From positions 1-8,744 of the forward strand of contig CBDUZZ010000110.1 of NCBI GenBank assembly GCA_965371855.1: a stretch of DNA of 8,744 bases, in the 5' to 3' direction. Under the pieces are notes generated by a model. That model was not told the origin of the DNA, ran no database searches, and saw only the letters and a list, made by a program, of their open reading frames with translations. Every line of letters begins with the position of its first letter. The first letter of the stretch is position 1. Below are positions 1 to 5,822 of the stretch, one piece after another. The translations under genes were made by a program, and so were the position numbers. Source of the stretch: JAADEM01 sp965371855 (lineage in GTDB: Bacteria; Bacteroidota; Bacteroidia; Bacteroidales; Marinilabiliaceae).

Positions 1-19
1 CAAAATATGGAAATATTTT

Positions 20-442
20 CTATTTTTTGATGCGCGAAAGCCAAGTTGGGTTAAGCTTACTTTCAAGCTCAATCTCCTGCTGTGCTGTTAAGCCCCATTG
101 CATTAAAAAGTGCATTATAGCTCCCTGAACACCACCGGCTGAGGCATCTTTCTCTGTAGTATATTTCATAAACAGGAATTCAGGCACTCCATCAGGACGG
201 GAGGATAGTCTTAAGCCTACCGGCAGATAGTAATACTCACCTGTAAAATTGTTGTTCTGACCTGTTTTGGCTCTACCCAAAAGAGTAACTTCTGTACCGT
301 CATCCAGCGTAATAGAAACACGGTTGTCAGGATCAAGAGACTGTGCGTTAACCGTTTTAACCGACATGCCAAACATCAATATTATTGATATTAATGTTAA
401 CATTACTGAGTTGTAATTTCTTAAAAATTTACTTGTCGTCAT
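20..442 (-). CDS. Gene A: exported YYYLP-family protein, apparently only the N-terminal part
   Basis: A 140-residue ORF from ATG (440-442) to TAG (20-22). Residues 1-33 form a long Sec signal peptide with a hydrophobic core at about 13-28 and a V-N-A|Q cleavage site. The mature part carries the core shared with genes B, C, D and E: YYYLP at residues 70-74, then a strand (EFLFMKY, 88-94), a G-G at 103-104, a hydrophobic strand and a helix. Relatives B and C run to 572 and 595 residues, whereas this ORF stops just where they enter their G-P-V turn, so about three quarters of the family fold is missing. It could be a gene broken by a nonsense or frameshift mutation (or a sequencing error) with the remainder beyond the left edge, or a genuinely short member. 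Only 19 bases follow the stop, too few to decide. It is separated from B by 392 bp and may have its own promoter. Function unknown; location probably periplasm or outside. Confidence 0.7.
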   Translation of the reverse strand: MTTSKFLRNYNSVMLTLISIILMFGMSVKTVNAQSLDPDNRVSITLDDGTEVTLLGRAKTGQNNNFTGEYYYLPVGLRLSSRPDGVPEFLFMKYTTEKDASAGGVQGAIMHFLMQWGLTAQQEIELESKLNPTWLSRIKK

Positions 443-506
443 AGCTTAAATGTTTTATGGTTTGTTAGTATTTAAATTCTATTTAATAATTTAGGCTCTT
501 TGTCGT

Positions 507-525
507 TTACATTACGTAAATGTAA
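507..525. promoter_or_regulatory. Perfect 7-5-7 inverted repeat upstream of gene A (possible operator)
   Basis: TTACATT (507-513) and AATGTAA (519-525) are exact reverse complements around a 5-base spacer, ACGTA. The dyad lies about 65-83 bp upstream of the start of A on its coding strand, a plausible place for a dimeric regulator. In such AT-rich DNA it could also be chance. No regulator gene is visible in the window to pair with it. Confidence 0.25.
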
Positions 526-603
526 TAACTTGGTGTTTTATTTTTCCACGAATTACACAAATTATCGCTAATTATAGATTAATTGTTAAGTTATTTCGGC
601 CTC

Positions 604-719
604 TTTCAAATTGTACTTGGAGTGTATTTAAAGATTTAGGGAGAGCGAGAAGCTCCGAGGAACGAGGAGATCACTCGCCCGAACTTAATCGTTAAGTACA
701 TGTAAAGTGCAACTTGAAA
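604..719. repeat. Palindromic intergenic element (MITE- or REP-like), about 116 bp
   Basis: The outer arms TTTCAAATTGTACTT (604-618) and AAGTGCAACTTGAAA (705-719) are inverted copies matching at 13 of 15 positions. The pairing resumes inward after a 4-base mismatch: 623-626 and 628-631 pair with 691-700, and GATT/AATC pair around 633-636 and 687-690. Near the centre GCGAG (646-650) pairs with CTCGC (674-678), and CTCC (653-656) pairs with GGAG (666-669). The interior (about 639-681) is G/C-richer than its surroundings. The whole can fold as one long imperfect hairpin on either strand. There is no transposase, so it would be a non-autonomous or structural repeat. Copies elsewhere in the genome would confirm it. 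Confidence 0.6.
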
Positions 720-722
720 TAA

Positions 723-757
723 GCCTTGATTTTTTTGTTTCGTTTTTGCATCAAGGC
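723..757 (-). terminator. Hairpin downstream of gene B, possible weak terminator
   Basis: GCCTTGAT (723-730) and ATCAAGGC (750-757) are perfect 8-base inverted arms around a 19-base T-rich loop. Read on the minus strand, the stem lies about 78 bases after the B stop codon and is followed by TTATTT, a short U-rich tail in RNA. That would suit a modest terminator for the C-B transcript. It directly abuts the 604-719 palindrome, so it may instead belong to the same mobile or structural repeat unit. Confidence 0.35.
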
Positions 758-834
758 AAAAATGAAAAGCGAAAAGAACGAGTTATCTTTATTACCTACC
801 ATATTCGACATAGAACTATAATTTATCAGTCATT

Positions 835-2553
835 TTACTTGATTTGTTTTTCTAATTCATCTATGAAAACCAATCCGGTATTATCTTCATTTTCCTTAAT
901 TAGCCGGGTTCCATCTTTTTTTACCCATGTAATTTTATATTTATAACTATCATTGTTTAAGGGAAGTGTAATCTCTACCATCTTATCATCAGGGATTTCA
1001 CCCGGTTTCCATGTTAGTCGTGCCGACCGTATATCTCCAAAAAACGGATATGAAACTTGAATGATAGCCGCCCTGACACCTTCCGAATTCAGTATTTCGG
1101 TATCACCAATTAGCTGAACCTGAGTTCTGTTAAATGGGGCAAACAGGTTTATCATTGAGGATGATTCGGTAAGCCAGGCAGTTGTATACTCACCACCTCC
1201 ACTAAACTTCCAGTTAGTGCGATAATCGTAGTTAAGCCATTTCATCCGGTCATTATCTCCCTTTGAGCCGTATACCATTTTCATTGAAAATACCGAATCG
1301 TCAAGTGTTGAAGGCGTAACAATAACTTCTTTAATTGTTTGTTCGCCATTTTCATGAGTCTTTCTCATGGTTACGGTAACATTATTAATCATCTTGCCCA
1401 GTTCGCTAATTAGTGTACCGTCAACACCTACATATATTTCCCGCTGTTGAAAATCGGGATCATCCATATTAACAGTTTTAAAAAACCGGTTATCATCACC
1501 ATAGGTTTTGTACAGATTGCCCATATTAAAGGTGATGTAGTGATGTCGTTTCACTGTAGCTTTTGAGTTAAAGTTCATTTTTGAATGCCCTTCTGTTTTA
1601 AGCTCCTTTAATTTATATGCTCCATGAGCACTAAACGGAGATTTTTTACTAAGGCTCTTCATCACTTTTTCAAAACCATTTGCTATATCTTCCTTAACTA
1701 CCGGGGGAACTTTTTCCGGTTCAACCTGCTTAAAAAACAGATCTGTAAGTTTTTCATACACTCTATTGATAAGAGCTTGCATTGCAATATCCTCACCACT
1801 GGTAGTAAGTTTAATAGCACTCTCTTTTCTAAGATCATCATAAAGCATATCCACCTCGGCACTAACGTAGTAAGCCTTAACGCCGGCTTTTATATGCTGA
1901 TTTTTCTGTACCTGAGACCAGTCTATCTCCATTTCTGCATTAAAAGCGTCTGACAAACCCAAAAACTCCAAATCAAAAACAATGGAAATATCGGGGGTCG
2001 CCATTTTAAAACTCTCTAACAACAACTTTGATGTTTCGGGTTCCATCTCAAACGAAAGCGCAATTTTACTGCCTTCCAATACGGGTGCACTGCCCGATGC
2101 CATTAAAAGGTTTTGCTTTTTACCATCTTTCGATAAAATGGAAGAGACCAGTGCATATCTTCCCTTCTCAAAAATTACAGGCCCTTTAAGTTTTATACTA
2201 TTATTTTGCAGTATCTCAGCAAGCGATTCCTCTGCTTTATTTACTTTCTCAGCCGATGTGTTGTACTGGATAAGAAAATGTAAAATAGCACCGCCACCGG
2301 CTTGCTGAATAGAGTTTGCCTGATTGTCTGATGAAGCGTTTGTTACAACATATCTGATGAGTGAAAACTCGGGATTCTGTTTCTTGTCAAGTGCAAGTGA
2401 TGCATCGTTGGGCAGGTAATAATAGGTCAGCGTGTCGGTTGCAATAGGAAAGCACCACAGTTCCCCGGCTCTAATGCCTCTGTCAGCCATTATTTGCTGG
2501 CCATAAGTCAGTTGAACCAGCCCTGTTAGTAGTAATAAAAGAAACTTCTTCAT
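835..2553 (-). CDS. Gene B: exported YYYLP-family protein, full length (572 aa)
   Basis: Function unknown. Residues 1-18 are a Sec signal peptide (K-K, leucine run, T-Y-G|Q). The N-terminal module has YYYLP at 44-48, a strand ending R-Y at 67-68, G-G-G at 86-88, strand LHFLIQY (91-97), a helix at about 101-116 and G-P-V at 124-126. The segment from about 155 to 210 (G-S-A-P-V, then V-F-D-L-E-F-L-G-L) looks beta-rich. A helical stretch with the pattern D-D-L-R-K-E-S-A-I follows at about 236-280. The C-terminal half contains FQQRE (368-372) followed closely by V-D-G, W-L-N-Y-D-Y (439-444), and a final strand Y-K-I-T-W (539-543). All of these line up with gene C, making B and C the closest pair here. 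ATG at 2551-2553 is 5 bp after the C stop, so the two are co-transcribed. No catalytic motif, barrel signature or type IX sorting tail is visible. The product is probably periplasmic or released. Confidence 0.88.
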   Translation of the reverse strand: MKKFLLLLLTGLVQLTYGQQIMADRGIRAGELWCFPIATDTLTYYYLPNDASLALDKKQNPEFSLIRYVVTNASSDNQANSIQQAGGGAILHFLIQYNTSAEKVNKAEESLAEILQNNSIKLKGPVIFEKGRYALVSSILSKDGKKQNLLMASGSAPVLEGSKIALSFEMEPETSKLLLESFKMATPDISIVFDLEFLGLSDAFNAEMEIDWSQVQKNQHIKAGVKAYYVSAEVDMLYDDLRKESAIKLTTSGEDIAMQALINRVYEKLTDLFFKQVEPEKVPPVVKEDIANGFEKVMKSLSKKSPFSAHGAYKLKELKTEGHSKMNFNSKATVKRHHYITFNMGNLYKTYGDDNRFFKTVNMDDPDFQQREIYVGVDGTLISELGKMINNVTVTMRKTHENGEQTIKEVIVTPSTLDDSVFSMKMVYGSKGDNDRMKWLNYDYRTNWKFSGGGEYTTAWLTESSSMINLFAPFNRTQVQLIGDTEILNSEGVRAAIIQVSYPFFGDIRSARLTWKPGEIPDDKMVEITLPLNNDSYKYKITWVKKDGTRLIKENEDNTGLVFIDELEKQIK

Positions 2554-2558
2554 AAGAC

Positions 2559-4346
2559 TTAATTTTCCGGTTCAGGTGGTAATAAAAACAGATAATCTGT
2601 ATCGAGCAGTTGAAGTGGGGTTTTTTGTGTTCCTTTTTTCGAAACCCATGTAACTCTATATACTACCTGCTCTCCCTCGTCATGATAGAGTGCAATTCGT
2701 GATAAGGATTCCACATCATCGGCTCTAAGCATTACTCTTCCCACCTTCTCCTTTTTACCTGCCAGTACCGATGCAAACTCAACAATAGCAGTTGACATTC
2801 CGGCATCTGTAAACATAGAGCGATCGGCATCAATCTCCACAATCTCTTTTTTAAACGGAGGTTTCAGTGAGATGACAGGAGCGTTGGATTTTATCCATAC
2901 TGAGTCGTTGTCTGGAATAGAGACAGGCTTATCAATACCTCGTAAACTCCAGTTTAGTCTATATTCATAATTTAGCCATTCGGCACTATTATCGCCCAAT
3001 CTGGGGAAACTTACCGACTTTAACTGTTCACCTTTCTCAACATCACTGTAATTGAAAAATATCTCTTTTGTAGTTGCCGGGTCTGAACCATGCTCTTTCT
3101 TAAAGTTTACAGAAACAAAGTTTATTTTATTCCTGAACGCATCAACATACTCTCCATCAATTTGAAAGAAGATATCGCGATGCTGAAAAGCAGCATCATT
3201 AAGATCAACAATTCTAAAGTATTTAGGATCGTTACTCAGCTCTTCATAGAATCCACCTAAATTTCCAGAAGAATTAATAGGGACCTTTATTGTTGTTGTC
3301 TTACTCAGGTTCAGATAAAATTTATTGGTTTGAATATCGGATCTCTTTTTCAACACAAACTGATCATCAGAGATATATTTTGAGTTACCTGTACCTTTAA
3401 ACAGTTTAGAAACCCAACCTTGTTCCTGTCTACCTTTAATCTGACCTGAAGTAACAGCTTGTTCCTTTTCAGGAGCTTTTGACCAACCTGTTTCGGTGTT
3501 AAACATTATTTCAACAAGTTTATCGGTAACAATATTAAGAATTCCCTGCACATCCGAAACTTTAATATCCAACCCCTTGGAGCGATCAAATACCTCAATG
3601 TTAATTTTTCCATCCCTTTTTAATTCATCTGCAATATCCCGAAGTTGGCGTTTAGCATACTTGTGCTGATAATTATACAACTGGCTAAAATGGTTGTAAA
3701 CAACACTCATATCAGCAGTTACAATAGCATTGTATGCCTTTACGGATGCTTCATAACTGGCATTTACAGATACCGATACGTCTGATGTTGCACCTGCAAA
3801 GGAGTTCCACAGAAGAGTAGCACCTTCGGGAGTGAGGTTAGCTGCAATGGCCGATTTGGAACCTGGCAGAAGTGGGGCATGCCCGGAAGTAACCACCGAT
3901 CGTGAAAAGGAATCTTCACCACCTGCATTAGATAAGATGGCGGAAACCAGTTGAAATCCGGCAGTTCCCTGTCCATCTTCCGAGGCCAGAGGCAGTAAAG
4001 GTACAGGCCCCATTATTTTAGCTCCCGAAATTTTTTCTTCCAACGCATCTTGTAACTCAGCTATCATCTCATCTGATAAAGAGAATTCAATAAGAGCATG
4101 AAACAGTCCTCCACTGGGTTGATTATTTTCGCCCACATATTTAATGCACATCAGCTCTATGTCACCATTCTCCCGAGTCGATAAGCGAGGGTATTGAGGC
4201 AGATAGTAGTAGGCATTCTCATTCTTAAAATCTTGTAAAAGCTGTACGCCAAGTACCTGTATACGCCCTTCGTCATATTTCACTTGAGCGTTTGTTAATA
4301 TTAAAGCTGCAAGACCCAATGTTAGTAAGATTACTCTCTTTTTCAT
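2559..4346 (-). CDS. Gene C: exported YYYLP-family protein, full length (595 aa)
   Basis: Function unknown. The signal peptide is residues 1-20 (K-K-R, hydrophobic core, T-N-A|Q). YYYLP is at 46-50, I-K-Y at 68-70, G-G at 79-80, strand HALIEFSL (83-90), helix 91-106 and G-P-V-P at 113-116. A beta-rich segment (G-H-A-P-L-L-P-G-S-K-S-A-I, then T-P-E-G-A-T-L-L) matches the equivalent region of B. Next comes a helical stretch (I-A-D-E-L-K-R-D-G-K-I, about 238-250). A charged, low-similarity linker near 290-330 contains several Q/E/G residues. The C-terminal half has FQHRD (387-391), I-D-G shortly after, W-L-N-Y-E-Y (457-462) and the terminal strand Y-R-V-T-W (563-567). The protein ends in a proline/glutamate tail. 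It follows D after a 141-bp gap holding a dispersed repeat and leads directly into B. B and C probably arose by tandem duplication and then diverged. Confidence 0.88.
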   Translation of the reverse strand: MKKRVILLTLGLAALILTNAQVKYDEGRIQVLGVQLLQDFKNENAYYYLPQYPRLSTRENGDIELMCIKYVGENNQPSGGLFHALIEFSLSDEMIAELQDALEEKISGAKIMGPVPLLPLASEDGQGTAGFQLVSAILSNAGGEDSFSRSVVTSGHAPLLPGSKSAIAANLTPEGATLLWNSFAGATSDVSVSVNASYEASVKAYNAIVTADMSVVYNHFSQLYNYQHKYAKRQLRDIADELKRDGKINIEVFDRSKGLDIKVSDVQGILNIVTDKLVEIMFNTETGWSKAPEKEQAVTSGQIKGRQEQGWVSKLFKGTGNSKYISDDQFVLKKRSDIQTNKFYLNLSKTTTIKVPINSSGNLGGFYEELSNDPKYFRIVDLNDAAFQHRDIFFQIDGEYVDAFRNKINFVSVNFKKEHGSDPATTKEIFFNYSDVEKGEQLKSVSFPRLGDNSAEWLNYEYRLNWSLRGIDKPVSIPDNDSVWIKSNAPVISLKPPFKKEIVEIDADRSMFTDAGMSTAIVEFASVLAGKKEKVGRVMLRADDVESLSRIALYHDEGEQVVYRVTWVSKKGTQKTPLQLLDTDYLFLLPPEPEN

Positions 4347-4370
4347 GTGTTTTAATTTAGTAAATAACTA

Positions 4371-4441
4371 ACACAGAGACACTGAGGCGCAGAGTTTCTG
4401 TATTTTTATTCGCGGCAAAACAATCATTCTGTCTGTGTGTC
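4371..4441. repeat. ACACAGAGACACTGAGG-type dispersed repeat between D and C
   Basis: The stretch from 4371, beginning ACACAGAGACACTGAGGCGC and reaching 4394, has the period-like ACAGAG/CACAGAG wording of a repeat that I recall as scattered through intergenic regions of many bacterial genomes. That part is from memory, not from a search. A degenerate inverted partner, CTGTCTGTGTGTC, lies at about 4429-4441, so the two ends could pair imperfectly across the gap. The element sits in the leader of gene C, about 25-95 bases before its start, and may be a remnant of a small mobile palindrome. The boundaries are approximate. Confidence 0.45.
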
Positions 4442-4487
4442 AAAATTTATTCGTAATGGATGTTTCATTAATCTTAATTCACTATTT

Positions 4488-5633
4488 TTATTCATCATCA
4501 ATAATTTGATCTTCAGTAGATGTAATATCAATCATCCCAGTCCATAAATCTTGTTCTATCCACTCTGTTTTTACCGGAGCAGAACTATCGCTAATGCTGG
4601 TTACTCTGTAATACAGTGGTTTATCTAAGCGTACGGCATAGGGAAACTTAATGCTATACACATAAATATCAGGCGACTTACTGCTGAAAGTCTTTTTTAC
4701 GATTACCTCTCCACGTCCAACACCTTTAGCTTTAATCTCTATTTTTTTTGCAAACAGATCGGGTCGAAGATTGTTGTTAAAGTCATAGCATCTTACCTCC
4801 ATTGCAGCATATCCGGGAGGCACCTCTTCATTAATATCTATCTGCTTAACCAAATTGGGCCATTTATGAGAATCAATAGTAATAGAGAAAGCATCCGATT
4901 TGATGCAAACCTGTTGTAAGGTAGTATCCTGTTGTTGTTCAATTTGTTCCTTTATTGCATCTAAAATATCACTTTCGCCTTTAGTAATAAGGTTGTTATC
5001 TAATTGATTAACGCCTTTTGAGAAGAAAGCATAACTTAAACTCATTAACGACTGGCCAAGTTCAAAACCTTCGCTAAGGAGTTGAGTAGAATGTTCATCA
5101 ACTCTTAATGAAAACTCCCTCTCTTTCCAGTATTCACCTTTTCCGTTCAAGCCTTCCGCCCCTTCGGCAGAGAGGTTTCCATCAGTAAGAACCGTTGACT
5201 CCATATCATCTTCCTGATTGGTAACAGGTGTAAAAACAAGCATCGCTTTTATGTTGGTAATGGGAATGGGTCGTAAGTGCCCCTTGCCGGTTGGCCATAG
5301 TGCTTTTTTTATCATGGATATTTTTTCAGCCGGTAGTTGTTCCATTTTTACCTTGAAACGAAGAATACTCAGGAACCTGTTTTCTCCTCGATCACTGTAT
5401 GCTACATTTCCGGTATAGCGAGTTTGCAAAAAGTTGAAATCAGGTTTTTCATTACGATCCAATGCCAGGCTTAAGGCTCCCGGGGCATAGTATGCTACAT
5501 CTGTTTTTTCAGCATCTCTAAAACACCTCACTCCTTCGTACTCAACTGCCTGGCTGAAATTAGGCTGTGTAAAACCCAAAAGAGGCATAAGCAGTAAAGC
5601 CGTAAGCACTAAATAGTGTCTGTAAGAAAACAT
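4488..5633 (-). CDS. Gene D: exported short YYYLP-family protein (381 aa)
   Basis: The open frame extends up to 5810, but the true start is placed at the ATG at 5631-5633. From there the protein opens with a textbook signal peptide (M-F-S-Y-R-H, then an L-rich core, G-F-T-Q at about 20-23). The 59 residues upstream are hydrophilic and are translated from a palindromic repeat (5643-5745). Residues 48-51 are YYAP, the family motif, followed by D-F-N-F-L strands, an R-F-L-S-I-L-R-F strand, a helix and P-I-P in place of G-P-V-P. A Q/E-rich helical segment lies near 230-245. The C-terminal domain begins near G274-Y-A-A-M-E-V and ends with Y-Y-R-V-T (341-345), matching the last domains of B and C. 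It lacks the F-Q-x-R and W-L-N-Y region, which explains its shorter length. C37 and later cysteines might form a disulfide. Function unknown. Confidence 0.82.
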   Translation of the reverse strand: MFSYRHYLVLTALLLMPLLGFTQPNFSQAVEYEGVRCFRDAEKTDVAYYAPGALSLALDRNEKPDFNFLQTRYTGNVAYSDRGENRFLSILRFKVKMEQLPAEKISMIKKALWPTGKGHLRPIPITNIKAMLVFTPVTNQEDDMESTVLTDGNLSAEGAEGLNGKGEYWKEREFSLRVDEHSTQLLSEGFELGQSLMSLSYAFFSKGVNQLDNNLITKGESDILDAIKEQIEQQQDTTLQQVCIKSDAFSITIDSHKWPNLVKQIDINEEVPPGYAAMEVRCYDFNNNLRPDLFAKKIEIKAKGVGRGEVIVKKTFSSKSPDIYVYSIKFPYAVRLDKPLYYRVTSISDSSAPVKTEWIEQDLWTGMIDITSTEDQIIDDE

Positions 5634-5642
5634 AACACGGAT

Positions 5643-5745
5643 CGTCATTGCGAGGACGGTAGGACGAAGCAATCTGTTGAAATTCAATAGAGATTGCTTC
5701 ACTTCCCGACATGTTGGGACAAGCTGTACCTTGTTCGCAATGACG
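5643..5745. repeat. Nested palindromic repeat, 103 bp, abutting the gene D start
   Basis: The outer arms CGTCATTGCGA (5643-5653) and TCGCAATGACG (5735-5745) are perfect 11-base inverted repeats. The inner arms GAAGCAATCT (5666-5675) and AGATTGCTTC (5691-5700) are perfect 10-base inverted repeats. The wording CGTCATTGCGAGG...GAAGCAATCT...AGATTGCTTC...TCGCAATGACG matches a palindromic repeat that I recall as occurring in many unrelated bacterial genomes (from memory, not searched). The left end is only 9 bases from the gene D start codon, so as RNA the hairpin would sit right at its ribosome landing site. It has no coding role but opens a false N-terminal extension of D. Confidence 0.8.
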
Positions 5746-5822
5746 CAAACCTTTAAATTTGATAGTTTTCTTGAAGACGTTAAATATATTTTTTGAATCA
5801 TCATAATCAAGAAGTTAGATAT

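Larger units (their letters stand above)
443..834. other. Gene-free gap between B and A holding palindromic elements
   Basis: No credible coding region lies in these 392 bases. Short ORFs here have no family resemblance and run through repeats. The gap holds a 19-bp inverted repeat (507-525), a palindromic element of about 116 bp (604-719) and a hairpin with a T-rich side (723-757). The rest is very AT-rich. It forms the 3' flank of B and the 5' flank of A. I did not find a perfect TAnnTTTG -7 box on the minus strand here, so the promoter of A is not located. Confidence 0.6.

Noticed and set aside
604..757. Possible insertion sequence in the B/A gap
   Set aside because: The inverted repeats are present but no transposase frame lies between or beside them. 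Only a non-autonomous or structural repeat can be supported.
707..946. Plus-strand open frame of 79 codons
   Set aside because: It runs through the 723-757 hairpin and then overlaps the 3' end of gene B in antisense. The product is low-complexity and shows no family pattern or signal.
1624..1953. Plus-strand open frame antisense to gene B
   Set aside because: It is a shadow of the well-supported minus-strand gene B. The product is rich in F, K and H, as expected from the reverse frame of AT-rich DNA.
835..4346. Type IX secretion C-terminal sorting domain on B or C
   Set aside because: The ends (E-K-Q-I-K in B, P-P-E-P-E-N in C) lack the glycine-rich strand pattern and terminal lysine-valine wording of that domain, so export beyond the periplasm is not supported.
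5643..5745. CRISPR-like repeat or tRNA-like fold
   Set aside because: The element is a single nested palindrome with no repeated unit at regular spacing, and no cloverleaf with a CCA-type acceptor stem can be drawn.
5560..5748. Minus-strand 62-codon frame overlapping the start of gene D
   Set aside because: It is largely translated from the palindromic repeat and the signal-peptide region of D in another frame. There is no independent evidence.
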